Below, piece after piece: positions 33,781 through 48,040 of a DNA stretch of 64,000 nt; within the stretch, counting starts at the first letter, position 1, and each line of letters begins with the position of its first letter. The position numbers were made by a program, and so were the translations under genes. Under the pieces are notes generated by a model. That model worked only from the letters and a program-made list of their open reading frames with translations, searched no databases and was not told where the DNA came from. Origin of the DNA: Biomphalaria glabrata (lineage: Eukaryota > Mollusca > Gastropoda > Planorbidae); the NCBI RefSeq assembly GCF_947242115.1, contig NC_074717.1, forward strand, positions 40,134,701 through 40,198,700, written 5' to 3'.

Positions 33781-36700
33781 TCACTCCGAGTCTGACTTGG
33801 GTTTGTAATTCAAACGATATGTTTCTGTGGAAAAACAAACATAGAAACAGTATTTTAAAACTTTTGTCCTATATAGATCCTATTCCAAATAAATGGAAAG
33901 ATGACATTTGTATAGCTATCCCTAGTAATGGTTCAAAAAAAAATTATTACTGAATAAAATGTATTAATATTGTGGCCAAATAATGATACAACTAGCTGAC
34001 TTATTCACACTAATATTTAGTGCTAAAAAACATTTCAAAAATATGTTTTATAAAGCTGCAGAAATAGACCAAAATGCTTTTTGCATTTCAAGTGAATGGT
34101 GAGGAGTTGTACTATTCTTTTAATTACAGACATTACTTCAAAAGAGAGGATAATTACATCCTTCGCGTTTCATTTTTCAGGCAGATTAATTTTATAATAT
34201 AAATGGATGTCTACCTGCAGGTTTAACCTAGAAATTACATCTTCATTTCTAAAGGAATCTCAATTGAAGTTACTTATTCCAGACATGCCAACTGTTATGT
34301 TTTTTTAAAAAAGAAACTCTTTCCAGAATTATTCAGTAATAATGGCTGCATAGTCATGTGGTATTAGCTTCATACTGTAGTCCAGAAGGCCCAGAGTTTC
34401 ATTCCTGCCTACTGCCATCCCCTACCAGCCTGCAGGAGTTTTGAGATAGGGCACAACAATCTTGGAACCTCAGAAACTTGGATTTGGCACATCAGCACAA
34501 TTTAGGCCATGTTGTGCCCATAATTCCTCAAGCAGAAACTTGGAAAAAAGCAGACAATCACACCAAACAAATAATTGTGTCTGGATTAGTCCCACATTGG
34601 TGCCATTCCCAGTTTATAAAATAAAAATTTAATCTATATGTAGCGACAAAGGTACCAGAAATAACATGAATAGTTTTGAATGTGTTGGCAAATAAGTCAA
34701 AACATACATTTTAAACACACAGGTCAAATCTTCATAAAAACTGTTATATGGAAAGACTGTTAAACCTACTTTGGTCTTAATAGATAAAGATGCATCTCAG
34801 CGCAATAGCTGCACATAAATTAAAAGTTGAAAATAAAAAGACAGCAATATATTTTCTTGGCATCTGCTGTGACCTTTACCTAGAAGCATCTACTCTTAAA
34901 CACTAGCACCAAATCATATTTATCCAAACAGGGCTTCATTTGTCCTAAAAATAAGATCATGTCTATTCATCCTGCTAAAACTACTTTGGCATTTGCTCTT
35001 AAGTCATTTAACTAGAATGTTACAATTACGATAAAGAAAATGTAGAGACTTACTTGACATATTTTCCATAGTATTCTCTTCACATTTAGAAGGGTCATGT
35101 CCTGCTTGGCCACAGTTATAGCATATACTTTTACCAGCAATGACAGGTGCAGGCTCTGCTGGAACTGGATTAGGAATAACAACTTGAGGTGTAGAATTGC
35201 TATTAGCAGTTTGTGTAATGGTTGGACCATGATTTGGGAATATAGTGTTGCCATACATGAAGGGTATATGATTAGGTAATAAAGGATTACCATATCTTAT
35301 TGGCCAGAGCATGTCATGTGGTATACCATTCGGCAAAGACTGCTGTGGAAATAAATATGGAGCCACCAATCCATTGTAAATAATCACACTTCTTCCTGCT
35401 GTTGGCGGCTCAGGCTGCTTAGGTGGAACAGGTCCGAGAGGAGGGCTTGGTGTCCCAGAGTCAGGTCCACTGGCATTATTCTGTGACTTTGTTAGATTGT
35501 GGTGGGGTGGGGTGTGACTGGGTGGGTTTAAAAGAGCCCCATCAGACCTATTTGACTCTACCATGTCTGTGTTTGTCAAGACTGAAGTTGTTTGCTCAGG
35601 GCTTGCATTTGGTGCCAATGGAGCTGGAACATGACTGAGCGGGGCCCCACTCAAAAGACCCTGAGGAGTGTTTATAGATGAAGGGTTCACCATTCGTGAT
35701 CCAGGAAAATAATACAATTGATGATATCCTTCTGGCAATGATGGTGGAGGTGGCTGTGAACCCAATGGAAGAGTGTTATTTGAAGGATTTTGCAGTAAAA
35801 TTTGATTTGAAGGATTGGCGGATGCGGGCATGAAATGTTGAATGTGAATTCCGTTGCTTTTGCCTGAGCCCTGAGAAGATTGCTGCATGTCATAAGTCAC
35901 TGGCATTGGAATCAGATTCTTTTGACCAGTATGTGTTGGCTGTGGCGTTTTATAACTAGGACGATAATAGTTCCTTGCTAAAGTAGGGGGTGGTCCCTGT
36001 AGAGGCTGTGGAGGTGGGTCCGATGCATAACCATTGACTATAGAAAGAGGGACCAAAAAAGGATGTGCATCAGTCCTTGGCTCAACATTGATCAAAGCAG
36101 GATGCGTGTGCGGTACTGATACAGAGTTGGACATGGTAGACATCTTAGACTCTTCAACTGACTGAGTTGACTGGCTTATTTGGGGAAGTGACTGAGAATG
36201 TTGCGGTCGACCTCTTCCTTTCACTTTGTTAGTTACCATTAGGTTGGACACTGACAAATTAGAAACAAATGAACATGAGATAATTTAAAATTTAAAAGTA
36301 AATTTAATTATTTACAACAAAAGTTCAATAAATGTTACTAGGCATATAAAATATAAAAGTCTATTAAATGTTTTCAACTAGCGAAAAAAAAAAAAAAAGC
36401 AAAAAGATTTAAAATGACTAAGTCGAACACAATAGAATGAATTTGTTCTCTCACCTCTATCATCCTCTGATCCAGAGGCATCCACTGTGTGAGACCAGGC
36501 CTGCTTGGTTTTTATATCTGCAATAGCTGAAACTACTGCAGAAGGAGGAGACATCACTGGCAATAAACTGTTCTGAACAACATGATGGGGAGCTGCTTGA
36601 TCAGCTGACGGCAAAGGACTGGAAGGCGGGCTAGAAATATCGTTATTTATTGGCGAGCTTGAACCAGCAGAAGGCTGTACAGGTGGTGGTGGCGGCGGCG

Positions 36701-39700
36701 GCTGAATAACTGTGCCAAATTGAGAAAATTCTGGAGGATGTGGAAACTGTGAATAGGTTTGGCTCATAAATGGATAAAAAGAAAGATATGTGGGAGTAGA
36801 TTCTGCTGAGGGCACTCTACCAAGGGGGTCACTTATACCATTGGAATACAAGGTCAGTCTGAAATAAGAAAAAATGGATATAGATAGAAATAGACATGTA
36901 TATTTCAATAACAAAATGTTTTCTAATCATTGCATACCTAGTCACTAATCAAATAAACAAATTTAACTAAAGTCTGACCAGTTCTTGATCTTATTTATAT
37001 TTTAAATGTTACATTATATACAATTTTTTGTTACAATTTATTACACTATCAAAAAAGAATAATTTGGAATTTGTTCACAAAACCAGCCATCAAGAAACTG
37101 CTTGTAACCTTTTTTTTTTTTTTTTTTTTGAAACATATTACATGATGGTAAGGTTCAACCATTGTTATATATTGGGGGTGACTCTTGAACACAATGGGCA
37201 ATTGGATTTCTGTGTTTTAATTTTTGTTATATATCTTAACCTTATAGACCAAAGTCCTTAAATCTAACTATCCCCTACGCAACAGTTCCTGAGGGCCATG
37301 CCTCCCTCCCTCTAGATTTGATAAAATTCCAAATTTATGTCATCAATGAAGCTCTTCCTTTCTTTTTCCATTGAAATAAAAACATTCTTCTAAATAAAAT
37401 TTGACTCCTAAAGTGTCTAAAAAAACCCACAAAATATTGATAAAACTTGAGGCTTAACACAAAACTGCTCATATTTAATTGCAAATTTTAAGAAATTTTT
37501 CATGTCAAACACAGGCATGTAAACACATGGGCAGACAATGCAATGGCTAAACATGTGGTTTAATTATGATTGATTAGTTTTTTTTTAATTGTATTTTTTT
37601 TATATGTAATAAGCAAGTAATAAAAATCCAGACAGCTGTCAGGTAGAATTAATTTAAATACAGTCTACTGTATATTCAACGCTCTTGAAAGTGACAAGAT
37701 ACCATGGGAAAAACAGTTAAAACCAGATCATGAATATTTAAGGTGTGTTTGAATATCTTTATAAAAAGTAAATAACTTAGTTCCAAAAAGTCCTTATATC
37801 GCATCAAGAATTCAATATTACAGCCTTAAGACAAACCCATTGAGCACAAAGATCTTTAAAGACATAGTTTGATATATTCATAAAGATACAAAAGAATTTT
37901 ATCATTCAGATGAGTGTCCTTTAATATGACAATATTCTACTGTGATTATAAGAAGCAAGTATAGTAAGCATAGGTCTCATAGGAGAGCTACACATTGAAG
38001 AATAGTGTTGAATCTAATTACACTAGATGACTGGACTGACATTGAAAGAGTGAATTCAGACCCATAACTTTCACCATTTTACTTTAAAGTTCCAATGAAC
38101 TTATCTTAAGCCTTTTTTTTACCATCCAGATAAAAACACAGGCAACAAAAATATATCACTGCAAAGCAAGGGGTTTCTAATTTAACTGTGGAATCTTACA
38201 AATGTAAAACTTTTTCCTGCATGCCGATTAACTATAAACTCCAAAAACTACAATTAAAATGGTATCAGTGCCAACACAATATACTCAATGACATTCACTT
38301 TCAACACAGTCCAATAATTTTTCTAGCACTATAGTCTTCATTTTAACTTCATCATTAGGAGCGTGACAAGTGTATGCTTGCAAAAATGCATTTCCCTAGA
38401 AGTCAGAAATGTTCAAGATCTAAGTAATGATAAGGACAAGGAACAAACAAGCTGATACTGAATTGAGATTTTCTGAAGAACTCTTCAAATCTGTATCCAC
38501 TTGATGGAAAGTAAAATGACTAACAGTTATAAAGTAAGTTCAATTTTATCAACAGAAACAATTATCTTACTTTAACTTTTCCAGTTTTTTCCTAAGCCTT
38601 TCATGAGCTTCAGCTGGTAAACCTGACTTGATAAAATCTTCTGGGCTCATAAACATAACCTAAAAAAGAAATTTAAAAAATCTATTAAAATATACCTTCA
38701 ACTAAATTTGTTCTGATTTATAAAATATGTGTCTTCATAAAAGGTTACTTATTTCATTATATATTTTCATTATTTCAAAACTTAATAATAAAATACAAAT
38801 TGGATAAAAGGTTTAAAGTTTAATACGGATATGGAAAAAAAAAAAAGGGCAAACACATCCGACTCTTTCCTTCAATGTTTACAGAATGCCATTGAGCATA
38901 TCATACCTGCTTAACCGAAAACTCTTTCAGATTTTCAAAATACTTTTCCAAATTGAGCAAAACTAAAAGTTGATACAATGAAAGCTCAATGTGAGATGGT
39001 CCAAACGTCTGGGCTTGTCCCACGAGGTGAGTGCCCACAGAGGAGCCTTTCACATTCATCAAGTGTCTGTTTTGTGCACTGGGTAGGGGAGAAGTGGGTG
39101 AAGAGGTTCTTGAGTTGGCTGGGGAGGTGGTAGAGGAGGACATCTGCGAGGGCCCTGGTGAGCTCTGGACTGGGGAAGAACTGTTGCTGAGTCTGAAACA
39201 TTAATAACACAGGTCACTCAAGTTTATAACTAAACAATCATTATTTTAAATAAAAAAAAAATATAATAGGCCTTGTCAGAATACATATTTTAAGAAAATT
39301 ACTTAGAAATCAGTTACCTTAGAGAATTGTGTCTCATGAATTCTACTGATTGCACAGATCCTAAAAAAAAAAAATTCATTATATAAATAGGGTTAAAGAT
39401 TAGGCTTTTATTTTTGTCCTATGCAAGTCTAGTTCTAAGAAATAATAAAAGTTCAAAACTCACTTGGTCTATCAGATAACACAGGTGGTCGATTAACTAA
39501 AGTTCCACTTCTAAAAGGTTCTGTAAACACATCACAGTCTGGAAATTGGGTTAATACTTTGGCCATTTTGCTGAAAACAAATATTTTCTTTTCAAATTTC
39601 CATTTCATCCATTGCAAAGTAAAAATTATACATAACTATTGGTTCAATTAGTATGTAGAGCTTATTATTCTAATTTATTAGATCTCTTTTTAAAGCACTA

Positions 39701-42700
39701 TAATATTAGTTAATATTTTATATTAACTTAATATTAACCTATATTAGATATAAAATAGCTCATCATTCTAATGCCATACCTTAGATATTCATTGTAAGTC
39801 TCTCTATGTTTTTCTGCAGATTCATCTTTGCCTGTTAAAAAAAATACTTAATATTAAAGTAAATAATGTTGAGTTTTTAACATATAAATCTATTATAAAT
39901 TAAGATGTATACCTCCCTTAAACATACACATTTGAAAGGGAGACTATCATCTTTTTAATGACATTTTTCAATATAACAATTATATCAATGATGCTTTAAT
40001 GATGATATCAGATTATAAATGAGTGCATCATAATTAGCCCTATCAATTTTACTCCTGTTGTGACATCCCTAAATAAAAATCAAGAAATTCAGTTCTTCAG
40101 AATTCTTTACTAATTAGAACTGAAATTAATTCAAAATAGATGCTCTAACTCAAAATAAATGTTCCTAAGCATCTAAATATAAATAAACAATGTATGTAAC
40201 AATGTCTATAGTATAATTTTAAAATAGTATCTCATTTCATGTAAGAGATTAGATTCTTATTAAGATCTTTAGATCTTTTAAGATTAAATGTACCTCTAGC
40301 TGGAAAAAATGGTATATGTTTTCTTCTCTTTTTCTCATCTGGCAGTTGACCTACAAACTGTAATAGATAAAAAAAAAGTTGATTTTTTATTTGTTACTAA
40401 AAGCTAAAAATAAAAAAAAAAATCTTAAAATTTACAAAATAAAGAAAGGTTTTATCTTTGCTATGAAGACCAGAAAGATATAACTACTTTAACATAATGT
40501 AACCATATCCCAACATACAGACACATTCTTGGAAATATACTACAATCACATAAATAGTAACATAAAAACAATTTGGGGTTAAAACCATACAACCAATTTC
40601 TGGATAATATCAAATAATCACTCTCTAACACCATAATTTGGGTAACATAAACAACAGGGTGATTAACACCTCCATCATTTTTCTGTGTGGAGTTAAATAA
40701 CTTACGATTTTTATCATCCAACAGATAAGACTCGTCCGGACATTGCCAGAAAAAAAAACCTATTTTGAACCATTCCCTGCATCTCATAATTGATAATTAC
40801 CCATCGCTGCAAAATGGCAGCATCAATAACTTAACAGGTGATGTTGCTGAATACATTTTAAAAAATAAACGTATGGGAAATATATCAATGTTAGCATATA
40901 AATAATTTGCTTCACACACCTACATAGGTAAATAGATAGCTAGTGTTTTTTTGTGGGTTTTTTTTAAGGGGGGGGGGGGGGGGAGAGAAGGGAAATAAAA
41001 ACATCAATCATTTTTATTAAATTAACATTTTAAAAGAGAAAGAGTCTTATACCTTTAAATGTAAATCATGTAGTGCTTTTGGTTTCATAAAAACTTCCCT
41101 AATTTCTCCATTCGACCAGTTTGACTAGAAAGAAACAAAACAATACATTAGTTACTTTTTTCTTCTTCTCTATTCACCACATAGTAATCATTTCACTATT
41201 TTATTTTAGAAACAAATCAAAATGACCAATACAATGTAACAAAATATGATGTTGTTTTATATTATTATTTTGCCTTAGAACAAAGGACATGCAGTTAATC
41301 AAGGCATCAAAACATTTAATTTGTTTATTTTATAAGTTGAAAGTAATATTTAAAAAAAAAAAAGTTAACACATTTCCTGTGTGGTTTTTAAAAGCATTGT
41401 ACATAAAACACTAATTTTATACTAAATAATTAAATTGTATTATGAAATAAATCTTGTAATACCAGTTAAGGGGATAAAGATATTTACATGTATCTGATAT
41501 CCTTTTATACTTTTTTCATTTTTCTTGTTGTAAGGGAGATCTTTATAATCAATGATTTCAATAGAGACAACTGAGACTGTGGACAGAAAGAGAGATAAAC
41601 ATAATTACATCTGCCTAAGTAATAACAATACCAAAAACAAGCATAAAAACTAAATGTTGGCTTAAATTCTAAATTGAGATTAGTTTTTAAAAATGTTTAC
41701 CCTTCTTCTGGGAATCAGCTCCGCTTGACTGACTATCACTATGAGAGACAGCATGACTGCTAGTTGGTTCAGACTGTGATGGCAATATCAAATCTGGCTC
41801 TTCCATACCCTGAAATGTAAAAAGTTTTAACTTTTATAGAAGTGATATTGAATCTTACCAGGATTCATATCAATACAATTATGTGAAATAAAGTGAAACA
41901 AAACAATATCATGAGACAGTATTTTGGTATATATTATAATATAAAAGTGATTAATGAGAACACTTGATAAAACATTTGATACAAGAAACAATGAAGTTCG
42001 TAACATAATAGGATAGCATGATTGAATGTAGTGACTGATGATAAGACTAGAAAGAACATTACCTACTGAGAGGCCTGTGGTAAACAAGTAGCAAAATAAC
42101 ATTTTATAAATGAAAAACAATGATTAATGACAAAAACAAAAACATGGTGATAATGTCAAAACTGGAACATTTCATAAATAAAACACATAAGCCCACTGAT
42201 AATAGTATTAGAACATCTGATACATTGTTAGAAAGACATGTAATAATATATAATGTTTTAAATGGCAAGGGAAATGATATGATGCTAAACTATGTGACGC
42301 TCATTCCGCTTTAAATTCTATTATGAGACATTAATATTGCTAAATTCTGCTTATAAAATTATTACAGTAAATATAGATTGTCATGTTTACTTTGATGGTT
42401 CTGGGACCAGGGAGTGTCAGATTGCCCAAGTGTTGTCTTCAATAGATAAATCACAAAATGTTCTATTTTTCTCCCTACTTTTCATAATATTATAATTGGT
42501 AGGTCGTCTGATACCAAAGATCAAATAAATAGCATTAACTTGGGAGTTTTTTTTTTAATTTCCCATTTGTAGGAAGAGATGTTTTATGCTTATGATTGCC
42601 AATTTAGCTTGCCACCACACAGGACATAAAAACACTAAAAAATATGGCAGGTAAGCTAACATACAATAATTACAGAAATGTATCACCACTTAAAAAAGCT

Positions 42701-45077
42701 AGAGCAAAAAAAATAGAGGCAAGACATGTTTGCTATGCAACAGATGCATCATCATCGCTGTCTAAGCACAGGGTTGGATTACTGACTGTCTGATTATGAA
42801 GTGTCAGACTATCAAGACTATCAACTGCATTAGTGCAGACATTACATCTCTCGTAACTGCCATGCTGGTTCCATTTGTTTTGTATAATTACCATGAATGT
42901 TTGATGTTTACTAAATGTCAAGATTGTGAAATATCTAATAAGCTATCCTGCTCCAAACTTTTCCACCTTAACTTAAAAAGAGATTATATTATATATAATA
43001 TATTATTAACCTTTAATCATATGTGTATTATATACAAGTAGGAGAATTAGTGAAAAATGATGAATGAATCAGTCAGTCAGTCAGCTAGGGCGTTTGCGTA
43101 ATAAAGATGATAAGAAATAAACCTATCAAAATATATCATTAGAATACACTAAAAATTATAATGTATATATTATATATAAATAATTTTAAAAGATTTAATT
43201 TTTATTTTTAAACCTTTATAACAGCATTAGTGGTAAGGGATCCAAGAAATGACTCAATCTTTTTAAAATGTATTAGATAAAGGCTGGATAAAATTTGTTA
43301 AGCCAATTTATCATACACATTATCTAAATGTCTCAAGAAGCAATCAGTTCCGTTTTCAACATCTTGTGTGGCTAAAACAGCTGGTCCTTAAGACACTATG
43401 CAAGTCACAAGTTGTGCATTTAAAACTACCGAAGAGTGCAATGTTTTCACCTTTTACCTGTTTTTTTAACAATTTAATAGTGTTTTTGTAATGTGTGAGT
43501 ATGTCTGACCCACAGTGGTTGCCTAAACGTTTATATATAAGACAAATTCTTTGAATTTGTTTACGTCTTGGGTCCATACATTAAAGCCTTTATTTCATTA
43601 GTCTACTTAGTAAACTTAAATAACATCTGATCCGAAGGCTACTTAAAGCAGATTTTTACATCTTAGAAAATTTTTAAAAAGGAAAAATGTTGGGGGCAGG
43701 ATGAGATATCAAACTTAATATTTTAACACGTAAAGTTTTATCATCCAAATAGAATCTAATGGGCAGCTAGATGTAAAAATATTTAACTTAAATTTAGATT
43801 GAGTTGATTGAGTTTATCAATACAAATGAACTGGTTATAATATTTTATAAAAGAAACCAGAATGGCATTTTGATATGAGCAGTACAAGGCTTACAAGGAT
43901 TTCAGTCTTGTGCCTCAACAGGTGCCTTGATGAAAATTGTGTTCAGTGGAAAAAGGCTAGCAAACAACAGGAGTAGAAACTTGTCAAGTTCCCATCAGAT
44001 TACCATGGGAGCCTGAGAACCAAGGCATTAATACTATGGTATCAGAATCCAAAGGTGGGAAGAATGATTTATTTTACAGGTGTATTTTTTAGTGTATTAT
44101 TTCGCTTTTTTTTTTTTTTTTTTTTTTACTTAAAATACTTAGTAGTAATAGTGTCAGCATATTAGTATTGTATAGTTTTGTATCAGAGAGCCTATAAAAA
44201 ATCTATATCTATAATAATTCTTAAGACTAAGACTCGTATCCCGGGCAATACTTCTCAGGTCAGGTCCCTAAGGTCAGTAAGGACCGAGTCATTGCACTGG
44301 TAATGATGAAGTATCATGCAGCTACACAGGTCTAGAGTTCCAAGATTCTTAGATTCAACTCTTAAGACAATTATGAATTACGAAGATGACTTGGGGGTGT
44401 AGGTCATGACTTTCATACCCCTTTTACTCTTTAACTATATAGATCTCTAGAGACAAATCTAGAACTAGAATAGTAGATACTAGATATTAATAATATAAAC
44501 ATCTTAGATAATGTAGTTTTGTTTAAAAATAACTTAAAATTACAAATTAAAAAGGAATACAAACCCCATTGATATTGCTGTGTATATTCCTTTCTTTAAC
44601 TAATCTTTCAACTTTTTCTAGAATTTCACCAAGTTTTAATTTCTGACTAATTTTAAATGCAGGATGGTGTACTGCCATTGTCAAAATTAAAAGAATCTCA
44701 TCAGAAATTTGTTCATTTATGATGATGTTTGAAATTTGCTCATCAATTTGACATTGTTTTTCTAAAATGTCGAATATTATTTTGGCACAGGATGAGTTAG
44801 TAGAATTCAGAAGTGCTAAAGCCATTATAATTTTAGTCCTTAATCTATAATCTGATAAAACATTTGAAGCTAAGGTGGATAGTTCTGCCTGCTGATTAGC
44901 CTTTATTTCAGCATCACGAAGAGAGTGGTAATCTTTTTTTGCTAAGTCTTCAATTACAGTACCAATAAACCGCAATTCTGTAGGGAGGCACATATGTAAG
45001 AGGCCACACATATAATCTAGTCTTTTACAAGGACGAAGGTTTTTAAACCATTCACATAAATCCTCTTTTCTAACCAT
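33781..45077 (-). CDS. ZCCHC14: ZCCHC14-like SAM and CCHC zinc-knuckle protein, complete, 13 coding exons
   Basis: ZCCHC14 belongs to the ZCCHC2/ZCCHC14/Smaug-like group; ZCCHC14 binds stem-loop RNA through its SAM domain and recruits TENT4 tailing enzymes (family knowledge). Coding exons, from the start: 45077-44565, 41809-41701, 41576-41488, 41124-41053, 40357-40294, 39831-39780, 39570-39464, 39360-39318, 39192-38907, 38659-38571, 36858-36455, 36250-35054, 33824-33781. They sum to 3069 nt, 1022 aa, in one frame. The N-terminal domain has LRPCKRLDYMCGLLHMCLPT and EDLAKKDYHSLRDAEIKAN. A PX-like region follows (VVSIEIIDYKDLPYNKK to FRSGTLVNRPPVLSDRP, about residues 207-335). The SAM domain (about 405-474) reads ELSLYQLLVLLNLEKYFENL. 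After a Pro/Ser/Gln-rich linker comes the knuckle CYNCGQAGHDPSKC (about 986-999), and the end is YRLNYKPKSDSE. ZCCHC2 is the main alternative; SAM plus the C-terminal end favour ZCCHC14. Intron 1 (41810-44564) shows nothing else. Confidence 0.94.
34127..34172 (-). mobile_element. Short GATAA-family LINE tail
   Basis: ACAGACATTACTTCAAAAGA then GAGGATAATTACATCCTTCG matches the minus-strand 3' UTR of the LINE copies at 17560 and 49383. Only about 45 bp is present. It lies in the last intron of ZCCHC14. Confidence 0.6.
34343..34545 (+). mobile_element. tRNA-headed SINE (family B), longest copy
   Basis: The head GGCTGCATAGTCATGTGGTA is followed by a B-box-like CAGAGTTTCATTCCTGCC, the CCTGCAGGAGTTTTGAG block, then a tail AGCACAATTTAGGCCATGTT with GTGCCCATAATTCCT. 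This copy joins the family-B head to the tail that stands alone at 3556 and 21304. It lies in the last ZCCHC14 intron, antisense to the gene. Confidence 0.82.
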
Positions 45078-46477
45078 GATGTCTGTAACTGTGATTAACT
45101 TATCTTTGGAATAACCAAAACACTATCTACAACATAATTTCAGTTTTATCATGCTCTCTAAAAAGAATGAAAGATTCCGTGAAAACATAGAAATTCATCC
45201 GGGCATTTGACTTGTTAACCAATCCAGTGGACCATGTATTCCTTATATGATATTCGTAGTGTGCTAAAAATTCATTATTTGAAAGTTTTTCTACATTTAA
45301 AATTAAATAACTATTAGCATAATAATTATCTTAGCATTTATAATTATTTATTTTAAGTTCAACTATCTAAAATCTTCGTTCTAAATGAAAATGTGAACAA
45401 TATTAAGTGATAAAATATGTAGGTCAGTGTATGTTCATTGTACTGTAAAGACGCGAATGGTTTAACATAGTTGTGTATATTTCAAAATCATTTGTTTGCA
45501 ATAGTTAATTAATAAAGAAAGCTCCTAACTCGTATTAATCGTATACCTGTGTCTATTACAAGTTTACCGATTACGGAATAAGAAAAATGAAAAATTGAGC
45601 TCTGAGTAAATTTATTATTCTCCCTTCCTTTTTCCCACATAGATCGAGTGATCGGTGATCTAAATCCCATTTTATAAAATTTGATGTCCCCTACTCCGTA
45701 TCTTCTTCTCTCTCTCTCTCTCTCTCTCTCTCCTTATTGGAATACATATAGTCATGTACTGTTTAATTAAAATAATAATACCACAGTAGCGAGCTTTTTT
45801 TTTTTCTAATGGCAGATAGCAAAGGTAATTTTACCAACTAATTAGAATCATATAGAAATAAAATATATTATTGTTACATCCGAAATCTGTGTCTGTAAAG
45901 GAATGAAAGTAACAGGTCATGGAACGGGGAAGGCAGTTTTGAGTGGTTAACTACTGGTAGTCTTTAGACTACACTGGTCCAGCGAATAAAAAGATTTGCC
46001 AAAAAGAAATGTCTTTTAATTTTTCTTCCTAAAATGTGTCATTTGACTGGAAAAAGATTTAAATGCGAATTTTCTTCAATGGTACAATTCTACACACTTG
46101 TTAGGCCTACATAAGATTTAATGGATAATAGGCCTCCCCGTACCTGCATTTTTTTTCACATTATCATAGTCTTGGATAATTTAACTTCAAGGTGTTATGG
46201 TCAGTTATGGAGTGTGTTTATGCGTGTTTGTATTGGTTGATATATTCTGATGTAACCACGAGTAAGTCTATTGGCAGATGAAATTTATAAAAGAGGATGA
46301 AAAATTAAGTTAAGATCGGAGAATGAGACAAAAGACGTAAGTGTGTTTATTGTAGCTTTAAAGTTAGCTTTAGGCTTACTTTGATTAAATTCTTTAGATT
46401 AAATTCTAGCTGCTTAACGACCGTTTAACCACAGAGGGCAGGCCTGCACATCTTTTTTTTTTTTAGGAGACAGACTT

Positions 46478-46975
46478 CGCGGGCACGTTGCCCTGCCTCA
46501 TCGTGGCGCCCGCGTGGAAACGGCCATTAGAGGAAGTGGCTAGGCTAAATGGGTAGCAACACAGGACTCCCGTGGGAATGCCCACGGGTAGACGAGAGTC
46601 CACTCATTGCACGGGCGGTGTTGTAAAAAAAGTCCCCACAAACCTGTCACCAATCCATGCGCTGTTCCTCAAAGGGACCGTTACATAAATGGCGGGTCCC
46701 GCACAGTTAGCTTGGTACATTGAAGGAAAATGGAAGAAGATCCCGGTGTATTCTCGGCCTTCGGCCGTGTCTAGCCCACGCGTTGGGGGCCAAATGCATC
46801 GGTCAACAGCAATGCTTTACATAGGCATTGTCTAGGGTCTCTCCCAAACAGAACTGTGTGTTCACACAGGTTTTTTTTTTTTTTTACTGTTTGGCGTCCA
46901 AGCAAGTTTTTTTTTCAAACTTAGGGCTCGAAGAGCCTTCGGCTCAGCCCTTAGACATCAACAAGGTTCAAAAGG
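46478..46975 (-). mobile_element. GC-rich 498-bp retroposon-like insert with 15-bp target duplication
   Basis: Perfect direct repeats TTAGGAGACAGACTT at 46463-46477 and 46976-46990 bound the block. It shares with 12270-12816 (when read on the minus strand) GGTCCCTTTGAGGAACAGCG and GTTTCCACGCGGGCGCCACG, the latter at the far end in both. Hairpins AAGGGCTGAGCCGAAGGCTC / TTCGAGCCC and CGGCCTTCGGCCG are visible. A TTCGAGCCC segment near the minus-strand start could be part of a B box, but this is weak. No protein frame is recognised. Confidence 0.75.
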
Positions 46976-47825
46976 TTAGGAGACAGACTTAGACCTAAAG
47001 GATTAGATTAGAGCATCATTTCTCAAATAGGCTAACAAAAGGGATGGGGGGAGTTCACAAAATGTATTGCATTGTTGCTAGGCCCCAATAAATAGGTACA
47101 TAATTGAACATTATTTTTTAAAAAACATATTATTTAAAAAGGCTTCGTTTTCTTCCTTTAAGCATGATCTTTTAGAAAATATACCTTTTTTACGAGCGGT
47201 ATCTACAACAAGATTGATTCAATTCGTTTTTTTTTTAGAAGACATTTAGCATAACGCGATTCCACTCGACTTTCTCGTGTCGGAACAACGCTCTATTGAA
47301 GACTTTTGTGTTACAAAAACAGATCCCTATAAGAGTCTGTCGGGTGTTTCAGCTAGTATGATTAGCGGTGCACATTATTTTGCCTCATTCATCCCCTGAC
47401 AAATGGTCTCTTACCAAGTTGTTTAACCATTTACGATGGAGCCACAACCAAGCGAAGGTAACAATTTAACCATTATAAATATAAGTATAGATATATGTTA
47501 AACATACACAGCAAAATGTTAAGTATATATTTATATTATAAATATGTTTAAAGGCCTATAAAAATGATTAGGGAGTCCAATCTTCGTTTTGAAAAGCCGA
47601 CACATTGTATGGGTAGGTTGGGTCTGTTGCAGTGTTTTCTTTTTTAACAATCTTCGTTCATATTACATAGTTCAGTGACGATCATTCACTAACGTTAAAT
47701 CTTAAACATAATTTTGTTAACAACTCATGTAACCTGCACAGTTAAAAATGACTGTTTACAGCAGTAGGCCTAGCTACTAGTAAGTAGTGCAAAGTAACTA
47801 GCATATAACAACAATAGTTTCTACA

Positions 47826-48040
47826 ATGCTCCACACATTACAGTTACACGACTCTGACCGTGACCTCCGTCGAAGGCGCCGCTCTGACTGGCCAAAGTCG
47901 GAAAGACTGAAACGACCTTGCCATTGGCTATCATGGATCACTGGGTACAGCCAAGACCATTCGGTACAGCCCCACAGCACTGCCTCGACAACGGCTGACC
48001 AAGCTGGTTCCCCTAAGCGTGGAACTAAATAATAATAATG
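47826..48040 (+). repeat. GC-rich repeat-like segment with AATAAT tail
   Basis: This GC-rich block is out of keeping with its surroundings and ends in AATAATAATAATGGG, a simple tail typical of retroposed DNA. It is open in one frame with arginine-rich DSDRDLRRRRRSDWPKSERL, but that probably reflects base composition. I found no target duplication. Confidence 0.45.

Noticed and set aside
35097-35638. Plus-strand frames over the ZCCHC14 large exon
   Set aside because: Antisense shadows of a strongly supported coding exon.
45709-45733. (TC)n tract as a possible GAGA-type promoter element of ZCCHC14
   Set aside because: It is a plain dinucleotide run over 600 bp upstream of the start codon, with nothing to tie it to a promoter.
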